Source: Accumulibacter appositus | GTDB lineage: Bacteria; Pseudomonadota; Gammaproteobacteria; Burkholderiales; Rhodocyclaceae | Assembly (NCBI RefSeq): GCF_035440685.1 | Contig: NZ_DAORMW010000007.1 | Reading direction: 5' to 3' (one strand) | DNA: 64,000 bases | Shown: positions 37,309 through 44,723 of the stretch, piece after piece | How the letters are laid out: each line of letters opens with the position of its first letter | Numbering within the stretch: position 1 is the stretch's first letter | Translations under genes and position numbers: made by a program | Notes under the pieces: model-generated | Told to the model about the DNA's origin: nothing | What the model saw: only the letters and a program-made list of their open reading frames with translations | Databases searched by the model: none

Positions 37309-37949
37309 GCTCTCTCTAAATTACGGCAGTTATTCTTAGCATCGTACCTTACCTGAAGCACGCTCCCGCGCCAATGCCCCGCTTCTCGATCGCGGCCTTG
37401 CGCATGCACCTACCTGTCAGCCAGTGCGAGCAACCCAGGAACGTCCGCTTGACGGGCCCGAAGCATTAGAGAACTGGCTCGCAGGCTCGTAGCGCGTCGC
37501 GTTGGCCGGTCGATCGTTGACGCGCCGCCGCTGAATACGTGATCATCAACGACTCTTGCCGCTATCCGAGTTCTTCACTGCGGTCAGGAACTAGTCTGGC
37601 AGTGCTCTGGGAAGATCGTCCGCAAATCGCAAACGGCTTTTCACCAGCCGTTCCCGAAGCGACAAAAGACCGGACAGCATTGGCTACCCGGCGAACTCGC
37701 CTGATCACCGCTTGACCGACGGGAACATTGGTCAGCGCGGCATTTGCCGCCACAACGCTTCAAGCTAAGAGGCCAGGGAAATGACCCTTTTAACATGGAC
37801 AGCGCGGCCGCTGACGCACGCCGGCCGGCGGCCGCCAAGCACCGCCTGCAACGACCGCTGCATGTTTAGACAGGCGCGGACTTACCCGGGGGAACCATCG
37901 TGGCATCACCTGCCCAAGTCCGCCGACAATAGCCAATATAGATAAGCGC
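37309..37949. other. 641-bp divergent intergenic region without recognised genes
   Basis: Between the ThiF gene (minus) and the glycosyltransferase gene (plus). Open frames here are short and show no family or good start. I looked for sigma54 -24/-12 elements and hairpin terminators and found none convincing. It must contain promoters for both flanking operons. Confidence 0.5.
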
Positions 37950-39143
37950 ATGCGCATCCTGTTTGTCGCCGAGGCGGTCACTCTGGCACATGTGGCTCGA
38001 CCCCTTGTTCTGGCTCAGGCGCTTCCTCCCGAGACCCATGAGGTTCATTTTGCATGCCCGACAGGGGAGCTGCGCTGGCTCAAAGGCCTGCCCCTAAGGC
38101 ACTGGCCGCTGAACTGCATCTCCAGTGCGCGTTTCCTCGGGGCACTTGCCCACGGAGCCCCACCGTACGACCTGAGCACTTTACACGGCTATGTGGAGCA
38201 GGATCTCGACATCCTGGATGCGGTCAAACCGGACCTGGTGGTCGGGGACTTCCGTCTCTCCCTGCCGGTAAGCGCCGGCTTGCGCAAGATCCCGCACGTG
38301 AATATCTGTAATGCGTACTGGAGTCCCTACTGCTCCGATACCCGGTACCCGCTGCCCGACCACCCCGCCATCCGGTTTCTTGGCTTGGGTGTGGTCTCCG
38401 CGGCGTTTCGACTCATGGCGCCGGCATTGCTCGCCCAACACAGCCGCGTTTACAACAAACTGCGGCGCGCCTACGGCCAACCCCCACTGGCTGATCTGCG
38501 CCACCTCTACAGCCAGGGCGATCATGTGCTCTACGCGGATGTCCCGAGCCTCGCGCCCCTGCTCGCCATGCCTGAAAACCATCACTTCATCGGGCCGATC
38601 CTGTGGTCGCCAAACCTTGCATTGCCGGACTGGTGGCACCAGGATCACGAAGAGTGTCTGTACATCACTTTCGGCTCCTCAGGCGCAGCGTCGCTGCTGC
38701 CGTCGCTGCTCAGAACATTGGCGGACCTTCCTTTGCAGCTCCTGGTGGCCACCGGCGGACGTGTCGACCTGCCGAGGCTCACGGCAAATATCCGCAGCGC
38801 CGACTACCTGCCCGGCGTCGAGGCATGCCGGCGTGCCCGACTGGTCATCTGCAACGGTGGCAGTCCAACCGTCTACCAGGCCCTGTCGCAGGGCACCCCG
38901 GTCCTTGGAATCCCCTCCAACATGGACCAGTTCCTCAATATGCAGTGGGTGGAGCGCGCCCAGGCGGGCCGCCTGGTTCGCACTCAGCATATGCAGCCCG
39001 AACGGCTGCGCGCGGTGGTGGATGACTTGCTCAATGAGCCCCGCTATAGCGATAATGCGCGACGCTTGGCCAATGAAATTTCCCGACACCCATCCGGACC
39101 CTTGTTTTGCCATTTCGTCGAGAAATGTTCAGCGAGCGCCTGA
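37950..39143 (+). CDS. GT1-type glycosyltransferase
   Basis: A 397-residue glycosyltransferase of the GT-B fold, similar in layout to MGT/UGT macrolide and sterol glucosyltransferases. N-terminal acceptor domain: MRILFVAEAVTLAHVARPL with the conserved histidine, and DAVKPDLVVGDFRLS. C-terminal donor domain: YITFGSSGAASLLPSLL, ADYLPGVEACRRARLVICNGGSPTVYQAL-like signature (CNGGSPTVYQAL) and PVLGIPSNMDQFLNMQWVE. Acceptor and sugar cannot be predicted. No signal peptide, so it acts in the cytoplasm or at the inner membrane face. The gene precedes a PEP-CTERM gene but has its own space, so linkage is only positional. Confidence 0.85.
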   Translation: MRILFVAEAVTLAHVARPLVLAQALPPETHEVHFACPTGELRWLKGLPLRHWPLNCISSARFLGALAHGAPPYDLSTLHGYVEQDLDILDAVKPDLVVGDFRLSLPVSAGLRKIPHVNICNAYWSPYCSDTRYPLPDHPAIRFLGLGVVSAAFRLMAPALLAQHSRVYNKLRRAYGQPPLADLRHLYSQGDHVLYADVPSLAPLLAMPENHHFIGPILWSPNLALPDWWHQDHEECLYITFGSSGAASLLPSLLRTLADLPLQLLVATGGRVDLPRLTANIRSADYLPGVEACRRARLVICNGGSPTVYQALSQGTPVLGIPSNMDQFLNMQWVERAQAGRLVRTQHMQPERLRAVVDDLLNEPRYSDNARRLANEISRHPSGPLFCHFVEKCSASA

Positions 39144-39282
39144 GGCTCTGCTGCCATCCAAGCAGAGGACAAGCAGTCGCTTGTCAGGGCGTTCGCTGCT
39201 GTACCGAAAGAGCCGCGCGAACCGACACACTGAGACGGCCTGCTACCTGGCACCCCAGCGCTGCGATTTGTGCCGCGCGGAG

Positions 39283-39299
39283 TGTCGGAATTCTTTACA
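39283..39299 (+). promoter_or_regulatory. Candidate activator-binding site (UAS) for sigma54 promoter
   Basis: TGTCGGAATTCTTTACA, an imperfect TGT-N11-ACA palindrome. The same element with 14 of 17 identical bases (TGTCGGTAAACTTTACA) lies upstream of the other PEP-CTERM gene at 46100-46116. It ends 75 bp before the -24 element. A further TGTCGGT at 39304-39310 may be a weaker second site. Confidence 0.65.
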
Positions 39300-39373
39300 G
39301 CCATGTCGGTGAAAACCTTTTTTTTTCGGCCGTTTTTTTTGTAAGCACCTGTTTTAAAACGCCACTAACTGAC

Positions 39374-39390
39374 CTGGCACGCTTTTAGCT
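39374..39390 (+). promoter_or_regulatory. Sigma54 (RpoN) -24/-12 promoter of PEP-CTERM gene
   Basis: CTGGCACGCTTTTAGCT matches the YTGGCACG half completely and has TAGC for TTGC in the -12 half, with the required 10 bp between GG and GC. A start of transcription near 39400 would give a leader of about 84 nt. The remainder of the 340-bp gap holds T-rich runs at 39318-39342. Confidence 0.75.
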
Positions 39391-39483
39391 TTATAAGGAT
39401 CAGATGGCTACAATGGATTGCCATCGAGACGTTGTAGTGCCTCACCGTTTGCACTGGTCGCAACCTATTTTTGGAGAAGCAAC

Positions 39484-40287
39484 ATGAAAAAAATTATTGG
39501 CACGGCGGCAGCCGCTCTTGCTCTGTCTATTGGCGGTTCAGCGAGCGCTGTGGAGATTGACCTGTTTGACACCCCTCAGGCATACCTCACGGATACCACC
39601 CTCATGGATGGCGGGCTGTTTTCGCAGATCGGCCCAATTGGTGCCGGCATCCTCGGCGGCTACCGTGACATCGGCGTCGAGCTCAAGATGAGCCCGGATC
39701 CGGCAAACCGGAACGCGTCGATCGGTGTTTCAGCCGGTTCATTGGCGTTCAGCACGTCGTCCCAGGCGGCAGGTACCGGGATGATTCGCTGGGATGGCTC
39801 GAAGGCGGCAACGAGCTTCGCCGATGCCGATGTCGACAAGACCGGTCTTGGTGGTCTGTCTCTCGGCAACCCCTTGATCACATCCTTCAAACTTAACATC
39901 GACTTCGCTGACGCCGGCTTCGACTTCGTGATCACGGCATGGACCGACGCCTTGAACTGGAGCAGCATCAATATTACCTCGCTGGCTCACCCGGTTCCTG
40001 GGATGTCCTTGATTCCCTTCATGGCCTTCCTTGACTGCGACAACATGGTCCCCGGCCCGACCACGACATGCGCTTCGGATGGAATGGGCGGCTGGAAGCC
40101 CGTTGATTTCATGAACCTCGGCGCCTTGCAGGCGGTCATCGATCCGAACGGCACCTTCAAAGCCCTCGACCTGACCATTGATGCCGTTACCACGGCGGTC
40201 CCGGAGCCGGGCTCGCTCGCACTCGCCGGTCTCGGTCTGATGGGTGTGGCCTTCAGCGGCACCCGCCGTCGTCGCAACGCCGGCTAA
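39484..40287 (+). CDS. PEP-CTERM sorting domain protein
   Basis: A 267-residue secreted protein. Signal peptide MKKIIGTAAAALALSIGG ending in ASA, a central domain of about 210 residues rich in Asp, Ser and Gly with no recognised fold (two cysteines in DCDNMVPGPTTTCASDG), and a C-terminal sorting signal: VPEPGS at about 239, a hydrophobic segment (LALAGLGLMGVAFS) and a basic tail RRRRNAG. Exosortase XrtA-type enzymes cleave at such signals; no exosortase gene is in this window. ATG 39484 has GGAGAAGC upstream. The gene has its own sigma54 promoter and terminator, so it is monocistronic. Confidence 0.9.
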   Translation: MKKIIGTAAAALALSIGGSASAVEIDLFDTPQAYLTDTTLMDGGLFSQIGPIGAGILGGYRDIGVELKMSPDPANRNASIGVSAGSLAFSTSSQAAGTGMIRWDGSKAATSFADADVDKTGLGGLSLGNPLITSFKLNIDFADAGFDFVITAWTDALNWSSINITSLAHPVPGMSLIPFMAFLDCDNMVPGPTTTCASDGMGGWKPVDFMNLGALQAVIDPNGTFKALDLTIDAVTTAVPEPGSLALAGLGLMGVAFSGTRRRRNAG

Positions 40288-40297
40288 GTAGCGACAC

Positions 40298-40328
40298 TGC
40301 TCGCCCCCGACGAAACGTCGGGCGAGCA
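40298..40328 (+). terminator. Strong hairpin after PEP-CTERM gene
   Basis: TGCTCGCCCCCGACG - AAA - CGTCGGGCGAGCA, 13 paired bases with a small bulge, 10 bp after the stop. No T-run follows, but position and stability suit a transcript end or stabilising hairpin. Confidence 0.6.
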
Positions 40329-40436
40329 GGCCAATCAGGCAGGACCCTGTCTCCGATGGCGTCAGTTTCGAAAGGCATCCTTCGAAATGGTTTTTACGCC
40401 GGCTTCACATCCTGACCGTCTGGACGTAGTTAAGTC

Positions 40437-40473
40437 AAAAGCCCTCGGCACCCCTGGTGCAGGGGGCTTTTTT
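40437..40473 (+). terminator. Isolated intrinsic terminator
   Basis: AAAAGCCCTCGGCACC and GGTGCAGGGGGCTTTT form an imperfect 16-bp stem with a 3-nt loop, followed by more T residues. It is 150 bp past the PEP-CTERM gene and behind another hairpin, so it may end a separate short transcript. Confidence 0.65.
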
Positions 40474-40840
40474 CTTGGCCGGCGTGCGGTGCCCACCCGT
40501 GCGGGCTTCATCCAGACGGCTCTCAGGGCTCCTACAGGGTCGCGGCACAATCGCACTATACTGCCGAGAACACTCTGCCTGTGATACCGTCATCGGATGG
40601 CGGCTCACGATACGAACCACCGCGGCAACGCGACAAGCAGCTCTCTTCCCGAATCCCGTGACCGATTCCAGCCGCTCAGGCTATCGAAAACGTTCTGATT
40701 GTGAAATCCTCGATTGACAGCAGTTGTCAGAGCCGGTGATACTCGCACCGCAGTTGATGTAGCGCTGCACTGGCGCAAACTATCGGCAAGCCTCCTGTCC
40801 CGGTGAAGACCTGTGCGAAGTAGCACTTGCAGAAGTTGCC

Positions 40841-41014
40841 GTGAAAATCGCGTACGCGGCTCGCGAATCACTCTTCCCCCTTGCGGGAGAAGTACCAGGG
40901 CGGTGAGACGGGGAATTCAGAGAGCATGCTCCCTACCCCGTCGAACGATTCCGGCGCGCAAGCCGGAATGCGCACTGCAAGTGGAGGGGGACGGTCATGA
41001 CTTTCATGATTTGG
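40841..41014 (+). repeat. Dispersed repeat, copy A
   Basis: Two blocks match copy B (48649-48744, opposite strand). Block 1 at 40841-40892 begins GTGAAAATCGCGTACGCGGC and contains a CTTC..GAAG hairpin; block 2 at 40983-41014 contains ACGGTCATGACTTTCATGAT. Between them are about 90 bp absent from copy B, with two more hairpins: GACGGGG / CCCCGTC (40907-40942) and ATTCCGGC / GCCGGAAT (40948-40969). It resembles REP/BIME-type mosaic repeats. Confidence 0.7.
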
Positions 41015-41326
41015 GATGTCTGCCCGTGCCATGACCGATAGACGAACCTGTTCTTTAGCGTCCAAGCGCGGCAACAACGCTCGAAGCGACGTTGGCGGGT
41101 TGCCATGTCCTGTTGGCCTACGTCCAACGCCCCTTAGGGCCAAGGGCGTCAGCCACACGAATAGCCAACGGTAGCCGGCTGCACGTGGAAAATCGCCAGG
41201 TCATTCATTCGCGATATGGTGGCCATTGGACCACGGCCTCTCTGCCGCAGCTGGCTACTCGCCAGGGAGGCTTTCCGTATCGGTAGCGCAAGCTGTCGGC
41301 GGCTGATCTGACTGAGGAGCAACCTG

Positions 41327-41980
41327 ATGAAAACCAGTTACCTCGATTTCTTGCTGTGCGGCAGCGCGATCAGCGCGCTAATTGCCGGCGCGCTGGCTCT
41401 GGTCATGCTCCTATTGCCATTGTCGAACGCCTTGGCATCGGAGTACCACGTCATCATGGATTTCCTGCTGGCCCTGCTTTTCTACGGACTTCTCTCTGCG
41501 CTCGTCGTGCGTCTGCTGCTGAGACTTCGTCCGCTGGAGCCCGGTGAATACTCAATGGACTCGCCAGTCTTCACCTACTGGAAACTGCTGACCATTGTCT
41601 ACAGGCTCGGGCAGGGTGCGCTCCTTCCCTTCACTCCGGTCTTCGTGAAGCCCGTCGTCGAGGCCCTTTTCGGCGCCCGGGTCGGCGCCAATGTGGCACT
41701 GGGAGGAACCATTGACGATCCCTACATGGTGACCATTGGCGAAGGCGCCGTGCTGGGGCATGCCTCGCTCGTATCCGGAAACATGCTCCACGGCGGCAAG
41801 CTGACCTGCGGCCAAGTAAGGATCGGCGCCGGAGCCACCGTCGGCGTCAATTCGGTCATTCTTCCGAACTCAGAGCTGGGCGAAAACGTCACCCTGATGG
41901 GTGGTTCCTACGTGGTCCCAGGTACGAAGATCCCGGCGGGCGAAACCTGGCGAGGAAACCCTGCCCGCAAGTGGATGTGA
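41327..41980 (+). CDS. Membrane-anchored hexapeptide-repeat acyltransferase-like protein
   Basis: A 217-residue protein with two N-terminal membrane helices (about 8-32 and 45-68) and a C-terminal left-handed beta-helix (about 105-215): IGEGAVLGHASLVSGNM, VRIGAGATVGVNSVILPN, GENVTLMGGSYVVPG and the usual end WRGNPARKW. The fold is that of acyl/acetyltransferases; it resembles the C-terminal part of Pls/PosA-type proteins. A histidine that could be catalytic is in VLGHASLV. GAGGAG 8 nt before the ATG gives a strong start. It precedes two FtsX-like permeases with 146 bp between. Confidence 0.75.
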   Translation: MKTSYLDFLLCGSAISALIAGALALVMLLLPLSNALASEYHVIMDFLLALLFYGLLSALVVRLLLRLRPLEPGEYSMDSPVFTYWKLLTIVYRLGQGALLPFTPVFVKPVVEALFGARVGANVALGGTIDDPYMVTIGEGAVLGHASLVSGNMLHGGKLTCGQVRIGAGATVGVNSVILPNSELGENVTLMGGSYVVPGTKIPAGETWRGNPARKWM

Positions 41981-42126
41981 TCGACTGAACGCCGCAGGGC
42001 GTACGGACGGTCCACCCGCCCTCCTGGCTTCGGGAATTCCCGTTTCAGCGCATGCTGTGCCAGAATGCGCTTTGTTTTTTTGCGGACGTGTCGACGACGG
42101 ACAAGAGCGTCTCGGGAGGGTCTCAG

Positions 42127-43356
42127 GTGCAAGTCGCGTGGGCGGAGTTCACTAACGCCTTCAGGAATATTGTTCGCCAATATCGGCGAAGCCTGTTTGG
42201 CATCTCGGCTGTCGCATTCGGCGTCGTCGCCATGCTGCTGACCGCCGGGTTCGTCGAGTGGATCTTCTGGGCCGCCCGCGAAGGCACCATTGAGGAAGGG
42301 CTTGGCCACATTCATATCATGCAGCCCGGTTACCTGGCCAATGGACAGGCCGACCCCTACAAGTACCTGATGGAGGAGAAATCGGTACGGGTTTCCGGCA
42401 TTGAGGAACTAACGGCGGTACGTACGGCGGCGCCAAGGATTGGCTTCGCCGGCCTGATCAGCCGCAACGAGACGACCCTTTCCTTCATCGGGGAGGGTGT
42501 CAGCCCGCAGCGGGAGCGTATCCTCAGCCCAAGCCTGCAGATCACCGAAGGCCAGAATCTTGCCCAAGACGAGAATAAGGGCATCTTGCTCGGCCGAGGC
42601 CTCGCGGAGAATCTCGGGGCCACCGTTGGGGACCAGGTGGTGTTGATGGCTACAACCCCTTCGGGCGGCTTCAACGCCGTGGAAGTGAACGTCCGAGGGC
42701 TATTCGGCACGGTCAGCAAGGCCTACGACGAGTCGGCTCTGCGCGTTCCCTTGCCGCTTGCCCAGCAGCTGCTCCGCGTTTCCGGTATCCACCTGTCAAT
42801 CCTTGTCCTCGATGACACGATGCGGACGAGCGACACCTTGAAGACGCTGCGCTCCGATTTCAAGGACACCGGATTCGAGTTCGTACCCTGGTACGACCTG
42901 GCCGATTTCTACAACAAGACGGTTGAACTGCTGTCGAAACAGGTTCTGGTAGTGGAAGCGATCATTGCTGCGGTCATCGTGCTCAGCATATCCAACACCA
43001 TGACAATGGGTGTTCTGGAGCGCACATCAGAGATCGGCACCTGCCTGGCCATCGGTCGCCGCAGGCGCCAAATCCTGCGCCAGTTCATTTATGAAGGCCT
43101 GACCATCGGCCTGATTGGCGGCGCACTTGGAGTGCTTCTCGGCTGGATGCTTGCTACCGCGATTTCCACGATTGGCATCCCCATGCCGCCACCGCCTGGC
43201 ATGTCCGATGGCTACACCGGGGAGATCATGCTGACCTCCCAACTCGCCGTCGAAGCCTTCCTTCTGGCGCTGGGAACGACCTTGCTGGCGAGCGTCTACC
43301 CGGCCTGGCGAGCATCGCGCATGGAGATCGTCGATGCCTTGCGGCATCATCATTAG
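42127..43356 (+). CDS. FtsX/MacB-type ABC permease, first of a pair
   Basis: A 409-residue permease from GTG 42127, chosen because GGGAGGG lies 6 nt upstream; the frame is open to 42052. Layout is that of LolE/MacB-like proteins: an N-terminal helix (LFGISAVAFGVVAMLLTAGF), a periplasmic domain (about 50-270), and three C-terminal helices (VLVVEAIIAAVIVLSISNTM; GLTIGLIGGALGVLLGWML; AFLLALGTTLLASVYPAWRA). It carries the loop STIGIPMPPPPGM, also found in its neighbour. No ATPase is next to it. Lipoprotein or lipid export is the family expectation. Confidence 0.82.
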   Translation: MQVAWAEFTNAFRNIVRQYRRSLFGISAVAFGVVAMLLTAGFVEWIFWAAREGTIEEGLGHIHIMQPGYLANGQADPYKYLMEEKSVRVSGIEELTAVRTAAPRIGFAGLISRNETTLSFIGEGVSPQRERILSPSLQITEGQNLAQDENKGILLGRGLAENLGATVGDQVVLMATTPSGGFNAVEVNVRGLFGTVSKAYDESALRVPLPLAQQLLRVSGIHLSILVLDDTMRTSDTLKTLRSDFKDTGFEFVPWYDLADFYNKTVELLSKQVLVVEAIIAAVIVLSISNTMTMGVLERTSEIGTCLAIGRRRRQILRQFIYEGLTIGLIGGALGVLLGWMLATAISTIGIPMPPPPGMSDGYTGEIMLTSQLAVEAFLLALGTTLLASVYPAWRASRMEIVDALRHHH

Positions 43357-43389
43357 TAACCACCATACCTACACGCCCCCATCAAAGAC

Positions 43390-44601
43390 ATGCTAAAGCT
43401 TGCGCTACGCAACATCCTGCGCCACATCGTCAGGACCGCAATGACTCTGGCGGTAATCATCTTTGGAGTCGCCAGTCTGATCCTGAGTGGCGGCTTCGTG
43501 GAGGACATGTTCTTTCAGTTGGGCGAGTCTATCATTCGCTCTCAATCCGGCCATTTGCAGGTTCAGAAGGCCGGATTTTTTGCCCGTGGCGGGCGCAGTC
43601 CGCACCAGTACCTTATCGATCAGCCGGACGCCTTGCGAGAAGCAATCGCGCAACTGCCACAAATTGATGACGCCATGCTGCGCATGAGTTTTTCTGGACT
43701 CCTCAGCAATGGCAGAAGTGACTGGCCAATCATGGGCGAAGGCATCGAGCCGGATAAGGAAGCGCGACTGGGAACGCACCTCAGGATCACCGCTGGCCGT
43801 CAACTCGTCTCGACAGACACCAACGGCATCCTCCTCGGAGACGGTGTGGCACGCACCCTGAAACTCAAGCCGGCAGACACCGTGACCTTGCTGGTCACCA
43901 CGGCCGAAGGCGCACTGAATACACGAGAACTCGAGGTGGTTGGCATCTTCCAGAGTTTCTCCAAGGAATTCGACGCGCGCGCGGTGCGCATCCCGTTGGC
44001 GGCTGCACAGGAATTGGTAAGCAGCCCAAGCGCCAATACCGTGGTCATCGCGCTGAAAAACACGCCTGACACGGAAAGTGTCGCCGCTTCACTGCAAGCC
44101 AGGCTCGACGGAAACGTCCTGGAGGTCAAGACTTGGCAGGAGCTTAACGACTTCTACGCCAATACGGTTGCGCTGTACGAACGCCAGTTTGGCGTGCTGC
44201 AGGGGATCATTCTGGTGATGGTGCTGTTGAGCGTTGGCAACAGCGTGAATATGAGTGTTTTCGAGCGTATCGGCGAGTTCGGCACGATGATGGCCCTCGG
44301 CAATAACCGGCTCCAGATATTCAAGCTGGTGGTGATCGAAAACCTCGTCCTGGGCACTATTGGCGCCTTTGCCGGCGTTGTCGTCGGAACGGCACTGGCG
44401 CTGGCCATTTCGGCAATCGGGATCCCCATGCCACCGCCTCCCAACGCCAACATTGGCTATACAGCGTTGATTCGGGTGGTACCGTCAGTCTTGCTATTGG
44501 CCTTTTTCGTTGGTCTGCTGGCGACGGTGGCGGCAGCGCTCTTTCCCGCCAGCCGCGTCGCCAGGACGCCGGTTGCCGAAGCGCTGCGCCAGAACTATTG
44601 A
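43390..44601 (+). CDS. FtsX/MacB-type ABC permease, second of a pair
   Basis: A 403-residue paralogue of the preceding permease, 33 bp downstream. Same plan: N-terminal helix (AMTLAVIIFGVASLILSGGF), periplasmic domain, then three helices (VLQGIILVMVLLSVGNSVNM; LGTIGAFAGVVVGTALALAI; LLLAFFVGLLATVAAALFPA). It repeats the unusual loop SAIGIPMPPPPNA. The pair would make a heterodimer, as LolC/LolE do. Neither subunit has a nucleotide-binding domain, and none is found among close neighbours; the nearest is the macB ATPase 11 kb away. Confidence 0.83.
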   Translation: MLKLALRNILRHIVRTAMTLAVIIFGVASLILSGGFVEDMFFQLGESIIRSQSGHLQVQKAGFFARGGRSPHQYLIDQPDALREAIAQLPQIDDAMLRMSFSGLLSNGRSDWPIMGEGIEPDKEARLGTHLRITAGRQLVSTDTNGILLGDGVARTLKLKPADTVTLLVTTAEGALNTRELEVVGIFQSFSKEFDARAVRIPLAAAQELVSSPSANTVVIALKNTPDTESVAASLQARLDGNVLEVKTWQELNDFYANTVALYERQFGVLQGIILVMVLLSVGNSVNMSVFERIGEFGTMMALGNNRLQIFKLVVIENLVLGTIGAFAGVVVGTALALAISAIGIPMPPPPNANIGYTALIRVVPSVLLLAFFVGLLATVAAALFPASRVARTPVAEALRQNY

Positions 44602-44723
44602 CGGGTCCCGCCAGGGCACGAGTCGCCAGCCAGCCGCACAAGCCGCCCTGGCAGGACGGACAGACTCGGCGGGCAGCGCTGGCTCAGGTGCGTGTGTACG
44701 CTAACACGCGCGCGCTGCAGCCC

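Larger units (their letters stand above)
40288..41326. other. 1.04-kb region without protein genes
   Basis: Between the PEP-CTERM gene and the hexapeptide gene. It contains the hairpin at 40298-40328, a second hairpin TTTCGAAAGG / CCTTCGAAA at 40366-40387 followed by TGGTTTTT, an intrinsic terminator at 40437-40473, and copy A of the dispersed repeat at 40841-41014. No open frame here has a plausible start and composition. From 41015 to 41313 I see nothing recognisable. Confidence 0.55.

Noticed and set aside
39247..39263. TGGCACCCCAGCGCTGC upstream of the PEP-CTERM gene
   Set aside because: The GC partner is not at the 10-bp spacing needed for RpoN; the element at 39374 fits instead.
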